Shown here: positions 36,953 to 48,067 of the stretch, piece by piece
Layout of the letters: each line of letters starts with the position of its first letter
Numbering within the stretch: the stretch's first letter is position 1
Assembly (NCBI RefSeq): GCF_011421635.1
Contig: NZ_WTLI01000004.1
Location: forward strand, 1-64,000
From: Paenibacillus turpanensis
GTDB taxonomy: Bacteria; Bacillota; Bacilli; Paenibacillales; YIM-B00363
Length of the DNA: 64,000 bases
Direction: 5' to 3'
Program-made: the position numbers and the translations under genes
Notes under the pieces: generated by a model
What the model saw: the letters and a program-made list of their open reading frames with translations, nothing else
The model's database searches: none
What the model was told of the DNA's origin: nothing

Positions 36953-38939
36953 GCAGGATCGAGGTCTTCCGCAGCGGCCGCCCGGACCGGCGGATGGCAG
37001 CGCAAGCGCGAGCCGGTACGCCGGCGAGGCTGCCGGCAGCCGTGAGCGCGAAGCCGGCGAGGGCGTCGGCTCCGCCGCAGGCGCAGGGGCGCCCGGCGGC
37101 CTGGGCGGGCTGCCTCCGGCGGGGCGCATGGGCGGCGGCCCGGGAGGGCCCGGCGCGGGTAATCAGCGCGGGATGCTGCCGAAGGAGCGCGCGAAGAACG
37201 CCGGAGCCGCTCTGCGGCGGCTGTGGGGTTATCTTGGCAGGCAGCGCTCCGGCTTGGTCGGTGTTGGCCTGCTCACGGTGTTAGTTTCCGGCCTGACTCT
37301 AGCCGGCCCCTATTGGATCGGCTACACGATCGACCATTATATCGATCAGCGCGACGAATACGGGCTGCTGCGGGCCTGCCTGCAGCTGATCGGCATCTAC
37401 GCAGCCGCCTCCTTGTTCACTTGGCTGCAAGCCTATGTCATGGCCGGCGTGTCGCAAGGCACCGTGCGTGAGCTGCGCGGCGACTTATTCGCCTGGCTGC
37501 AGAAGCTGCCCGTGCCGTTCTTCGACCGCCGGACGCACGGCGACCTGATGAGTCGCGCAACCAACGACATCGACAACGTGTCGCAGGCGTTGAACCAATC
37601 GGTCACGCAATTTTTATCGAGTATTCTTACCTTGATCGGTGCATTTGCAATGATGATTTACTTGGAGCCGATGCTCGCGCTGTTAAGCCTTCTCGTGATT
37701 CCGCTGGTGATGGCGGTGACCGGGTTTGTCGCCCGGCACACGCGCAGCCATTTCAAAGGGCAGCAGCAGCATCTGGGAGCGCTGAACGGCTTTATACAGG
37801 AAACCGTCTCCGGGCAAAAGGCCGTTCAGGTGTTCCGCCGCGAAGAGCGCTGCGCCGAGCAGTTTGACGATATTAACGCCAGCCTGCGCAAAGCGGCGAT
37901 TCAAGCACAAATTTACTCCGGCTTTATGGGGCCGGTCATGAACGTCATGAACAACCTGAGCTTCGCCTTCATCGCCTTTGCCGGAGGGTGGATGATTCAT
38001 GAAGGCTGGACAACGATCGGGATCGTCGTCAGCTTCCTGAATTATACGAAGCAGTTTACCCGTCCGATTAACGAACTGGCGACCCAATATAATATGCTTC
38101 AATCCGGCATCGCCGGGGCCGAGCGCGTGTTTCAGGTCATGGATACGGAGCCGGAGCCAGATGATGGGCTTATGCCAGATTCAGCCCTTACATCCCAGCC
38201 GATCCGCGGTCACGTGTGCTTCAAGCACGTTACCTTCGGGTATACCGAAGGCCAGCCCATTCTCCGAGACGTAAGTCTAACCGCGCACCCCGGCGAGACG
38301 ATCGCCCTTGTGGGGCCGACCGGGGCCGGCAAAACGACGATCGTCAACCTGCTTACCCGCTTCTATGAAATCCAAGAAGGGGAAATCCGCATTGACGGCC
38401 GCAGCATTGCCGAGTTCGAGAAGAGCGAGCTGCGCCGGCTGCTCGGTATCGTGCTGCAGGACGCGCACCTGTTTACCGATACGATCCGCGAAAATATTCG
38501 ATACGGCAGGCTCGATGCCTCCGACGAAGACGTAGAGGCGGCCGCACGAATGGCCAATGCCGACGCCTTCATCCGCAAGCTGCCGGATGGCTACAATACC
38601 GTGCTTTCCGCCGAAGGCGGCAATGTGAGCCACGGCCAGCGTCAGCTCATCACCATTGCCCGCGCGATTCTAGCCAATCCGGCCATCCTCATTCTGGATG
38701 AAGCGACCAGCAGCATTGACACGCGCACCGAGATGCAAATCCAAGAGGCGCTCTCCGCCTTGCGCCAAGGGCGCACCAGCTTCGTGATCGCGCACCGCCT
38801 CAGCACGATTCGCGATGCCGATCAAATTTTATTCATTTCGGGCGGTGAAATCGCCGAACGCGGCACACATGAACAGCTGCTCGCCCAGCGCGGACTCTAC
38901 TACGAGCTGTATACGAGCCAGTTTGCCAAAGCGATCTAG
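36945..38939 (+). CDS. ABC exporter subunit with canonical Walker B and altered signature
   Basis: The 664-residue half-transporter carries an unusual N-terminal extension of about 85 residues rich in Gly, Pro and Ala and encoded by very GC-rich DNA, then six membrane segments and a nucleotide-binding domain. Walker A is GPTGAGKTT and Walker B has the catalytic glutamate (ILILDEATSSID). The signature is changed to VSHGQRQL. That complements the degenerate Walker B of the upstream subunit, so one of the two ATP sites of the dimer should be inactive, as in other heterodimers. The start is the ATG nine bases after AGGAGG; an ATG directly abutting the site is unlikely. Confidence 0.92.
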   Translation: MDKQDRGLPQRPPGPADGSASASRYAGEAAGSREREAGEGVGSAAGAGAPGGLGGLPPAGRMGGGPGGPGAGNQRGMLPKERAKNAGAALRRLWGYLGRQRSGLVGVGLLTVLVSGLTLAGPYWIGYTIDHYIDQRDEYGLLRACLQLIGIYAAASLFTWLQAYVMAGVSQGTVRELRGDLFAWLQKLPVPFFDRRTHGDLMSRATNDIDNVSQALNQSVTQFLSSILTLIGAFAMMIYLEPMLALLSLLVIPLVMAVTGFVARHTRSHFKGQQQHLGALNGFIQETVSGQKAVQVFRREERCAEQFDDINASLRKAAIQAQIYSGFMGPVMNVMNNLSFAFIAFAGGWMIHEGWTTIGIVVSFLNYTKQFTRPINELATQYNMLQSGIAGAERVFQVMDTEPEPDDGLMPDSALTSQPIRGHVCFKHVTFGYTEGQPILRDVSLTAHPGETIALVGPTGAGKTTIVNLLTRFYEIQEGEIRIDGRSIAEFEKSELRRLLGIVLQDAHLFTDTIRENIRYGRLDASDEDVEAAARMANADAFIRKLPDGYNTVLSAEGGNVSHGQRQLITIARAILANPAILILDEATSSIDTRTEMQIQEALSALRQGRTSFVIAHRLSTIRDADQILFISGGEIAERGTHEQLLAQRGLYYELYTSQFAKAI

Positions 38940-38944
38940 ACCAA

Positions 38945-38977
38945 CCCCTGTCGGGTGAAACCGACAGGGTTTTTTTA
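38945..38977 (+). terminator. terminator of the marR-MFS-ABC operon
   Basis: ACCCCTGTCGG and CCGACAGGGT flank a six-base loop, followed by a run of seven T. Confidence 0.9.
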
Positions 38978-39031
38978 TGACACAGCACAACAACAAGCCT
39001 TTCTTTCTTCACCCTACCTTGAGCTCGGCGC

Positions 39032-39072
39032 AAAAAAGGACAGCCCTGGAGCGGTCTACTCCAGCCTGTCCC
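39032..39072 (-). terminator. terminator of the glycerol-glycoside operon
   Basis: On the minus strand GGGACAGGCTGGAG pairs with CTCCAGGGCTGTCC, followed by TTTTTT. It lies about 80 bases after the glpD stop codon. Confidence 0.85.
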
Positions 39073-39150
39073 TATTGAATCCTACTCTTTCCTATAGTCA
39101 CCCATCTCAGAATCCCGTCCAAAACAGCAGACAACCCATTGGCCTTCGCC

Positions 39151-40818
39151 TCAATCCGCTTCTGCAGGGACAACAGCTTCGTGAATGAACTTCTCAAGCT
39201 CCTCCGAGTATTGGCCGGCTTCTGCTTCGCTCCATTGCAAATAGTGCTTCATAAAGGCAATAACCGGCTCCTTATATTGCTCCACCCAGGCAAGGTTAAA
39301 AAGCAGCGCCCCCGTACGCCTGTTGAAGAAATCAATCGGCTTCACCGCCATTTCTTCTTCCATGGCATACACGATCATAGCCAGCACATCCGCCGGAAGC
39401 CCAAACGCGGCGGCGGAGCTGTCCTGCGCTCTAGCCAGCTCATACACACGGTCCACATTGGAGCCGTATTTGCGGGCCAGCCGCTCCGCCTGTTCTTCGC
39501 TGAAGCCCAGCTTCAGCCCTTCCGCCGTCTTCTGTTTCACAAAGGAGGAGAAGCGGTCCGGCCCGCCTACATGACCGCCTGAAATCGGCATGGTTTTGGT
39601 CTTGCAGGACGTGAAGCCCGTCTGGCCCTCATTCTGAAGCAAACGATCTAAAAGATCAACCACCATTTCCGCCATTTTGCGATATCCAGTGAGCTTGCCC
39701 CCGGCAATCGTAATGAGCCCCGACTCCGACTGCCAGATTTCATCCTTTCGGGAAATTTCCGAAGCGCTTTTCCCTTCTTCAAAGATCAGCGGACGAAGTC
39801 CTGCCCAGCTCGATTCAATATCCTCGGCACCTAGGTGTAATGAAGGGAACATATAGTTAATCGCCTCGATAATATAGTCCCGGTCCTGCAAGGTCATTCT
39901 CGGGTGTGCAGGATCTCCCTTGAACACCGTATCCGTGGTGCCCACGTAGGTTTTCCCTTCCCGGGGAATCGCAAATACCATCCGTCCGTCCGGCGTATCG
40001 AAATAAATGGCTTGCCGCAGCGGAAACCGGGATTGGTCGATGACCAGATGCACCCCTTTGGTCAGCTGCAGGTGCTTGCGGGTCTTCGATTTGTCCATTT
40101 CCCGCAGCGAGTCTACCCACGGCCCGGTCGCATTAACAACCTTGCGGGCATAAATGTCGTAGCTCCCGCCATGGACAGTATCCCTCACCTTGGCGCCAAC
40201 GACCTTTCCGTTATCATAGAGAAACTGCTCTACCTTCGCATAATTTACGGCTTGCGCGCCCCGTGACACCGCTTCTTTCAGCACCTCGATCGTAAGCCGG
40301 GCATCGTCAGTTCGATATTCAACATACAACCCGCTGCCCTTCAGCCCTTCCGGCTTGATGAGGGGCTCCCGCCGGATCGTCTCTTGAACGTCCAGCATGC
40401 TCCGCCACTCGCTTCGTTTTACGCCGGCCAAAAAATCATACAGCCTCAGTCCCAAGGAGGTGCTGTGTTTTCCGAACGTACCGCCTGTATGAAACGGCAG
40501 CATCATCCACTCCGGAGTGGTTACATGCGGGCCGTTCTCATACACAACTGCGCGTTCTTTACCGACTTCGGCAACCATCTTCACTTCAAGCTGCTTTAAA
40601 TAACGAAGTCCGCCATGAACAAGCTTGGTCGAACGGCTGGACGTTCCCGCAGCGAAATCCTGCATTTCTACAAGAGCCGTCTTCATGCCCCTGGTCGCCG
40701 CGTCCAAGGCAATACCCGCTCCGGTAATCCCGCCGCCGATGACCAGGACATCGAACACTTCCTTGTGCAGGCCCTGTAATCGCTCCGTCCTGTCGACGCT
40801 TGAAAAGCTTCCGCCCAC
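39151..40818 (-). CDS. glpD: glycerol-3-phosphate dehydrogenase (aerobic, FAD)
   Basis: The 555-residue flavoprotein oxidises glycerol-3-phosphate to dihydroxyacetone phosphate at the membrane and passes electrons to the quinone pool. The FAD dinucleotide motif is GGGITGAGIALDAATRG near residue 27, followed by the family stretch SSRSTKLVHGGLRYL. Length and sequence match Bacillus GlpD. It starts at GTG 40818 after GGAGGA; a nearby ATG is out of frame. It is the last gene of the ABC-glpK-GH31-glpD operon and completes glycerol breakdown. Confidence 0.95.
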   Translation of the reverse strand: MGGSFSSVDRTERLQGLHKEVFDVLVIGGGITGAGIALDAATRGMKTALVEMQDFAAGTSSRSTKLVHGGLRYLKQLEVKMVAEVGKERAVVYENGPHVTTPEWMMLPFHTGGTFGKHSTSLGLRLYDFLAGVKRSEWRSMLDVQETIRREPLIKPEGLKGSGLYVEYRTDDARLTIEVLKEAVSRGAQAVNYAKVEQFLYDNGKVVGAKVRDTVHGGSYDIYARKVVNATGPWVDSLREMDKSKTRKHLQLTKGVHLVIDQSRFPLRQAIYFDTPDGRMVFAIPREGKTYVGTTDTVFKGDPAHPRMTLQDRDYIIEAINYMFPSLHLGAEDIESSWAGLRPLIFEEGKSASEISRKDEIWQSESGLITIAGGKLTGYRKMAEMVVDLLDRLLQNEGQTGFTSCKTKTMPISGGHVGGPDRFSSFVKQKTAEGLKLGFSEEQAERLARKYGSNVDRVYELARAQDSSAAAFGLPADVLAMIVYAMEEEMAVKPIDFFNRRTGALLFNLAWVEQYKEPVIAFMKHYLQWSEAEAGQYSEELEKFIHEAVVPAEAD

Positions 40819-40843
40819 CTTGCATTCCTCCGAACCCTACAAG

Positions 40844-43330
40844 TTATATAGAAATTAAATCTTTCACATCGAAGTTCACCGAGAGCTTATAATCACCTGC
40901 GATATTGGCATACTTGATTTTGGCCGATCGATATTCCAAATCGTAATACCAGCCTTCTTCGCTCGCTTCCCACTCTGCGGGGTCAAGAAACATCGGAAGG
41001 CTTCGGTCCTGAAGCGCGACACGAACCGGTGCGATTTGCTTGCATACCAGATCGATCACGACTTTCTTCACGCCGCTGCCATAAGCTCCTTCTCTCTTGA
41101 AAGAAATAGCCGTATTGTGCTCCGTCTCCACCGATATCGTGGTTTTCAGATAGTCGCCGTTCTTAAAATTATTCGTTTTGCCGTCATCCTCATACAATAC
41201 GAAGCTGGTATTTTCCGAAGGTTCGATTAACAAATGCAGCTCTTCCAAGCGGTCATTATGAATGTTCTGCAAATCCGGCGTTAACGGTATGATCGCTCCG
41301 GTACGGATAAACATCGGAATCGATGCCAGGGAAACCCCAAGCTCAATCGTCTGCCCGCCGGCATAAAACTCCCTTGTCCCCCAGTTAAACCAGCCGCTTC
41401 CTGACGGCAAATAAACCTTACGCGTCTTCGCACCCTTTTCCAGCACATTAGCTACCAGCAGCGAGCGCCCCAGCATAAAATTGAAGCTTTCCTCCCACGT
41501 GGCGGGATCATGCTGAAATTCGTACACCATCGGCCGCATGATCGGAGAGCCCGCGACAGAAGCTTCGTACAGCAAGGAATATAAGTAAGGAACCATCCGA
41601 TACCGAAGCTGAATAGCTTCCCGGATGTAAGGCGTGTACGAAGGATACATCCACGGCTCGGTAACGGTATTGTCGGTGTTGCAGGAATGAATCGAGAATC
41701 GCGGCTGGAAAATTCCATTCTGCACCCAGCGGACAAAAAGCTCCGGCTCCGGTGCCGGCCCGAAAAACCCTCCGATGTCGCAGCCCTGGTTGGCCACACC
41801 CGACAGACCCATTCCCAAAATTACAGGAATATTGAACTTTAAGCTGTGCCAGTTTGTGTTGTTGTCACCCGCCCAGGTTTGGGCGTAACGCTGAATTCCG
41901 GCAAACCCGGCTCGGTTCACAATATACGGTCTCGTATTCGGCGCTGCCTCGGCGATCGCTTCCTTCGCCATTTGCGCCATCAAATTGGGCATAATCGGCC
42001 GTAAGGCGCTGATTTCCTTTTTATCTCCCTCAAATTCGCACTGCGCGTCCGGATTGTTGATTTCGTACTCATTGTTATCGTTCCAGATGGAGGTGACTCC
42101 TAGTTCAATGAACGAGGCCTTCAAGTGCTTCTTCCACAATTCCCGACCCGCAGGGTTCGTGAAATCGACAAAAGAAGCTTTTCCTCCCCAATAGCGGTCG
42201 GTCTCCGATGTATTGCCTTGGTCGTCCTTAATATAAGCGCCGGCCTTGTCAAACTGGCTGTACAGCGGGTGAGTCAGCAGCATCCCCGGCTTTATATTCG
42301 GAGCCAGAGCCGCCCCCTTGCGCTGCATTTCTTCAATAAAACGCTGCGGGTTCGGAAACCGGTCATAGTTCCAGTTAAACACATATCGTTTGCCGTCCTG
42401 GCCTGTCGTATATCCGGAAGACATAAAGAATCCGTCGCATGGAATGCCCTCGGCCTTGCATTTGTCCAAAAATTTCAAAATTGCTTGATCCGAATCGCGA
42501 TCCAGCTCGGTGTAGTACATCGTGGAGCCCATATAACCAAGAGAATATTGAGGCGGCAGGATCGTCTTCCCCGTCAAGTCGGTATAGTGCCGCACGACAT
42601 CCTTGATTTGCGGACCGTACATAAAAAAGAGATCCAGCTCCCCGCCATCCGCACAAAAATAACTATACTTATTCCAGTACCCGCTGCGCTCGCAGCCAAC
42701 ATCGAAGGTTGAAGCATAGCTGTTATGATAGAACAGCCCCGTCGCGGCCTGCATCGCACCATTGAACTTAATGTAGAAGGGGATATGCTTGTATAGCGGG
42801 TCCGTGTGCTCCGAATCGTAACCGATCGTATCCACGTTGTGCATTCGCAGTCTCCGCTTCTTTTTGTTCAAATGACCGCTTTTTTCGCCGAAGCCGTAAT
42901 AGTAATCATCGTCATTCATGCAGGTATAGTGGTATACTCTGCCCTGCTTGTCTTTGCCGTAGGAGCGCTCCTTCAGATCCTCGTGCAGGACACGCCCCTC
43001 CTTATCCGTAATTTGGATTGCAAAAGGCTCCCGGTGAATGAGGATTCGCATTTCATTGGTGCTGAGCTTCAAGTGGCTCCCCAAATCCTCGACTTTAGCC
43101 GGCAGTGCCTCTACACGTTTACGGTCCTCGATCATCGAGTCCATCTTGTCCTCCCAGGCCGTCATGGCCAGCGTGTAGGAGGCTTCTTCGGCAAAGCTCT
43201 CATCGAAAGTGCAGCGAATCCGGATCACATGATCATTCATCAAATATATGCGATATTTTGCTGCATCGGTGGTCAACTCCAAATATTGCTGAGCCTCTGC
43301 GAATTGTACAAGCTTGCTGCTTACTTTCAT
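40844..43330 (-). CDS. GH31 family alpha-glycosidase
   Basis: The 828-residue intracellular glycoside hydrolase has the GH31 barrel with nucleophile D418 (SIWNDNNEYE) and proposed acid/base D489 (WAGDNNTNW). There is no signal peptide, so the substrate must be imported first. GH31 members cleave alpha-glucosides, alpha-xylosides or alpha-galactosides. The gene lies between glpK and glpD and behind an ABC importer, so a glycoside of glycerol is the most economical substrate. The sequence after the nucleophile is NNEYE rather than the common MNEP, so it belongs to a divergent subgroup. GAGGG precedes the ATG. Confidence 0.9.
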   Translation of the reverse strand: MKVSSKLVQFAEAQQYLELTTDAAKYRIYLMNDHVIRIRCTFDESFAEEASYTLAMTAWEDKMDSMIEDRKRVEALPAKVEDLGSHLKLSTNEMRILIHREPFAIQITDKEGRVLHEDLKERSYGKDKQGRVYHYTCMNDDDYYYGFGEKSGHLNKKKRRLRMHNVDTIGYDSEHTDPLYKHIPFYIKFNGAMQAATGLFYHNSYASTFDVGCERSGYWNKYSYFCADGGELDLFFMYGPQIKDVVRHYTDLTGKTILPPQYSLGYMGSTMYYTELDRDSDQAILKFLDKCKAEGIPCDGFFMSSGYTTGQDGKRYVFNWNYDRFPNPQRFIEEMQRKGAALAPNIKPGMLLTHPLYSQFDKAGAYIKDDQGNTSETDRYWGGKASFVDFTNPAGRELWKKHLKASFIELGVTSIWNDNNEYEINNPDAQCEFEGDKKEISALRPIMPNLMAQMAKEAIAEAAPNTRPYIVNRAGFAGIQRYAQTWAGDNNTNWHSLKFNIPVILGMGLSGVANQGCDIGGFFGPAPEPELFVRWVQNGIFQPRFSIHSCNTDNTVTEPWMYPSYTPYIREAIQLRYRMVPYLYSLLYEASVAGSPIMRPMVYEFQHDPATWEESFNFMLGRSLLVANVLEKGAKTRKVYLPSGSGWFNWGTREFYAGGQTIELGVSLASIPMFIRTGAIIPLTPDLQNIHNDRLEELHLLIEPSENTSFVLYEDDGKTNNFKNGDYLKTTISVETEHNTAISFKREGAYGSGVKKVVIDLVCKQIAPVRVALQDRSLPMFLDPAEWEASEEGWYYDLEYRSAKIKYANIAGDYKLSVNFDVKDLISI

Positions 43331-43355
43331 GATTTACCCTCCATGGTTCCTATCC

Positions 43356-44846
<1,491 letters not shown>

Positions 44847-44912
44847 TCAAACTCCCCTAAACTCCCTTCACCGAAGCTCCAGCATCCGTAAAGGGAGATT
44901 CGAATGGTGTCT

Positions 44913-45734
44913 TTACTTCATGCCGGATGTCACCATGCCGCTGACGAATTGACGCTGGAAGATGATGAAAACAACCAGCACCGGAATCATCGTAATCACG
45001 GACATCGCAAGCAAGCTGCCCCAATCGACATTATATTCTCCGATAAAGTTGGATAAAGCCAATTGAATCGTATAAAGCGAAGGATCGCTGATCCCGATCA
45101 GCGGCCACAGGAAGTCATCCCAGCGCCACATAAAGGAGAAGATTGCGAGCACGGCCAAAATCGGCTTGCACACCGGCAGAATGATCTGCGTATAAATGCG
45201 CCATTCGGAAGCGCCGTCGATTCGTGCGGCCTCCAAGAGCTCATCCGGAACGGATAATAAGTACTGCCGAATCAAAAATACACCTGTCGGTGTAGCCGCC
45301 GGCGGGATAATAAGAGCCAGCAGGCTGTTGAACATTCCTAAGAAGCTCAACACCTTAAAGATGGGAATCATAATTACTTCAAGGGGAATCATTAAGGTCG
45401 ATAAGAAACCGACAAGCAGCACGGTAGCACCTTTAAATTTATACTTCGCCAATGCAAAACCAGCCATCGAATTAATAAGCAGTAGAAGAAGGGTCGAGCT
45501 GATCGTCACAATTGCACTGTTCAGAAAATAACGGCCGAAATTCCCCTTTTCAAACGCATCGATAAAATGCTGGAATGTGATCGTCTCCGGCCAAAAACGC
45601 GGCGGAAAGCTGTACAGATCGTTGTTCGTTTTGAAGGAGGAAATGATGATCCAGAGTACAGGAAACAACCAGATTGCGGCTAACGCCAAAAGAAGAACAT
45701 ACAATGAAATCTTAGCGGAGGATTTGAGTTCCAC
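44913..45734 (-). CDS. sugar ABC transporter permease (MalG/UgpE type)
   Basis: The 273-residue permease has six membrane segments and the EAA loop LLEAARIDGASEWRIYTQIILP. It belongs to the carbohydrate importer group that includes MalG, AraQ and UgpE. It starts at GTG 45734, just one base after the stop of the partner permease gene, with AAAGGAGG about 10 bases upstream. It forms the membrane channel with that partner. No ATPase gene is in the operon, so a shared ATPase such as MsmX is expected. Confidence 0.92.
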   Translation of the reverse strand: MELKSSAKISLYVLLLALAAIWLFPVLWIIISSFKTNNDLYSFPPRFWPETITFQHFIDAFEKGNFGRYFLNSAIVTISSTLLLLLINSMAGFALAKYKFKGATVLLVGFLSTLMIPLEVIMIPIFKVLSFLGMFNSLLALIIPPAATPTGVFLIRQYLLSVPDELLEAARIDGASEWRIYTQIILPVCKPILAVLAIFSFMWRWDDFLWPLIGISDPSLYTIQLALSNFIGEYNVDWGSLLAMSVITMIPVLVVFIIFQRQFVSGMVTSGMK

Positions 45735-45735
45735 G

Positions 45736-46638
45736 TTAATTCGCGCCTCCTTTGGAAAGTTTAAACTGCAGCGCGGTAAAGATCGAAATTAGGATAAACA
45801 GTACGACGGACATGGCGCTAGCCATACCCAGCTCTTGCTTTGCAAACCCGGTTTCGTAGATGAACTGTACAATAAACGTGGTCTCTTTCCCCGGGCCCCC
45901 TCCTGTAAGAGCAAATAACAGCGGGTACGCCTTAAAGGCTTCAATCAGCGACAGCATCACGACGAGCACCGTTGTCGGCTTAAGCAGCGGGAGCGTTATA
46001 TTCCAAAACACACGCAGCTTGGATGCCCCATCCAATCTCGCGGCCTCGTAATATTCCGTAGGAATCGCCTGCAGACCCGCGATAAAAATGACCATGTAAA
46101 ACCCGAGACGCGACCATACCGTAGCGATCACGACGGAAACATTCGCCCAGAACGGACTCGACAAGATTTGAACCGGCTCTAGGCCGAAAAGGGTAACGAT
46201 GTAATTCATGATCCCAAAATCACCGAAAATCCACTTCCATGTCAGACCGACTATAATGTAAGAAATCATCGTCGGCCAATAAAAGATGGAACGGAAGAAG
46301 CCTTTGCCCTGAAGCGGCTGAATCAGCATCATGGCAACCAGCAGAGCCATGCAATAAATTAAAGGAACAACGGTCATAGCATACACCGCGGTTTTCCCTA
46401 GCGCGCTCCAAAAGTCCGCGCTGGCAAAGATCTCCTGATAATTAGCAGTGCCGACAAATTCCATTGGATTCAATCCATCGTACTCGTGGAAGGAATAGAT
46501 GAACCCGATAATGGTTGGAATCACAATAAACGTGGAAAAAATCAACAAGTTGGGCAGTACGAATAAGTAAGGAATCCATCCCATCGAAGGATTAAGCTTC
46601 CGTTTTTTCAGGTCTGCTGCCGAGGCTTGTGCGGACAT
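45736..46638 (-). CDS. sugar ABC transporter permease (MalF/UgpA type)
   Basis: The 300-residue permease carries six membrane segments after a charged N-terminal tail, with the EAA loop EYYEAARLDGASKLRVFWNITLP. It resembles UgpA/AraP/MsmF permeases. GGAGAGG precedes the ATG. It is separated from the binding-protein gene by 76 bases that contain a GC-rich hairpin. Confidence 0.92.
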   Translation of the reverse strand: MSAQASAADLKKRKLNPSMGWIPYLFVLPNLLIFSTFIVIPTIIGFIYSFHEYDGLNPMEFVGTANYQEIFASADFWSALGKTAVYAMTVVPLIYCMALLVAMMLIQPLQGKGFFRSIFYWPTMISYIIVGLTWKWIFGDFGIMNYIVTLFGLEPVQILSSPFWANVSVVIATVWSRLGFYMVIFIAGLQAIPTEYYEAARLDGASKLRVFWNITLPLLKPTTVLVVMLSLIEAFKAYPLLFALTGGGPGKETTFIVQFIYETGFAKQELGMASAMSVVLFILISIFTALQFKLSKGGAN

Positions 46639-46679
46639 CAGGCATTCTCCTCTCCTTTACTAGCTTCTCTAAGAAAAGC

Positions 46680-46701
46680 GCTGCCGGTTTTACCCGGCAG
46701 C
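46680..46701 (-). terminator. intercistronic hairpin after the binding-protein gene
   Basis: GCTGCCGG and CCGGCAGC form a perfect 8-bp GC stem with a six-base loop; CTTTTCTTA follows after one base on the minus strand. Such leaky terminators are known to keep binding-protein mRNA more abundant than permease mRNA. Confidence 0.6.
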
Positions 46702-46714
46702 AGCTTGTGCAATC

Positions 46715-48019
46715 TTATTTTTTTGCATCGCCAATCGCTTTGTCGATCAATGTAGCAATTTTGTCCAGACCGTCCTTGGCCGAAGTCTTGCCAGCAATAA
46801 TTTCCGTCAAGGTCGTCTTCAGATCATTACTGAATTTCGGAACGATCGTTTGCTTGGACCAGTCTTCTGCAGCTGCCGGCGCCGTGTTGTTCAGCTCATT
46901 GGAGAACAGCTCCATCATTTCTTTGCCGAAAGCATAATCCAGCTTTGCGCTGTCCTTACGCGGGCTCAAGAACAAGGCTTCCTGATTGAATTTCGAATTG
47001 ATTTCTTTCGTGGAAATGTAGTTGATAAAATCAACCGCTTCTTTCTCCACTCCGGACTTTTGGAAAGCCATCGCGAACTTACCGCCAGGCACCGAGGAAC
47101 GCTGCGTGCCTTTCGGCATGTACGTCACGCCCCATTCAAAGTTCGTAACATCTTTATAGTTGCCAATCATCCAGTTGCCTGCCCAATGCGCTCCAACCGT
47201 CCCCGTACGGAACAGGTTGTTCGGGTTTTCCCCACCCATCCAAACCGACTTCGGCATCAAACCGTCGTCATGAAGCTTCTTGAAATATTCCGCCGCCTTA
47301 ACGCCTGCTTCATTGTTGATCGTCGCCTTCGTTCCGTCAGCACTCATCATGCTTCCGCCGAATTGATAAAGCAGTGTGGACCAGCGATGCGGGGTATAAT
47401 CCCACACGAGCCCGTATTTCGCTCCGCCTTTTTCCATAACCTGCTTCATAGCAGCGGAAAACTCATCCCAAGTCCATACTTCTTCGGGCGATGCCGGCAC
47501 CTTTATTCCTGCTTTATCAAACAACGTCTTGTTGTAGAATAAGCCGTTAGCCGTAACGTCCATTGGAGCTGCAACCGCTTTATTGTTAATCACATAATAA
47601 GGCTTAAGCGCATCAATAAACTGGCTCGTGAATGGCTCTAAACCGCCATTGCTTTCACTTAAATCTATCGCTTGATTCGAGAATGCCCCAAGCTCCGTTG
47701 TACTGATCCGAGCAAGCGCAGGTGGCTGGCCGCCCGAAATCATCGTTTTTAGCTTCGTGGACAAGTCTTTGTATGCAACATCGATCATATTGATTTTGAC
47801 ATGGGTATTTTTTGCCTCATAGTCTTTAATAATGCCCTTCATAATCTCACCTTCATTACCATCGGAGAACCAAACAAAATCAAGTGTTACATTCTTCTTT
47901 GCCGGTTCAGCTGCTCCAGTTCCTGCACCCGAATCCTTTTGGGCGCAAGCAACGGACATTAGCGTTAACATGACGAGCACGAGCGACATTGATACCGTTT
48001 TCATTAGTTTGTTCATCAT
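46715..48019 (-). CDS. sugar ABC transporter solute-binding lipoprotein
   Basis: The 434-residue lipoprotein has a signal peptide ending in the lipobox MSVAC (cysteine near residue 25) and a family 1 extracellular sugar-binding fold (UgpB/MalE class), with the typical DVTANGLFYNKTLFDKAGI stretch near residue 155. It should bind the glycoside outside the cell. UgpB-type proteins in other bacteria bind glycerol phosphodiesters, so the ligand may likewise contain glycerol. AAAGGGG precedes two adjacent ATG codons; either could be used. Confidence 0.92.
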   Translation of the reverse strand: MMNKLMKTVSMSLVLVMLTLMSVACAQKDSGAGTGAAEPAKKNVTLDFVWFSDGNEGEIMKGIIKDYEAKNTHVKINMIDVAYKDLSTKLKTMISGGQPPALARISTTELGAFSNQAIDLSESNGGLEPFTSQFIDALKPYYVINNKAVAAPMDVTANGLFYNKTLFDKAGIKVPASPEEVWTWDEFSAAMKQVMEKGGAKYGLVWDYTPHRWSTLLYQFGGSMMSADGTKATINNEAGVKAAEYFKKLHDDGLMPKSVWMGGENPNNLFRTGTVGAHWAGNWMIGNYKDVTNFEWGVTYMPKGTQRSSVPGGKFAMAFQKSGVEKEAVDFINYISTKEINSKFNQEALFLSPRKDSAKLDYAFGKEMMELFSNELNNTAPAAAEDWSKQTIVPKFSNDLKTTLTEIIAGKTSAKDGLDKIATLIDKAIGDAKK

Positions 48020-48067
48020 ACTACCCCTTTGTTGTTTTCATTGGTTTGGAATGCTTTTCTTGCACAA

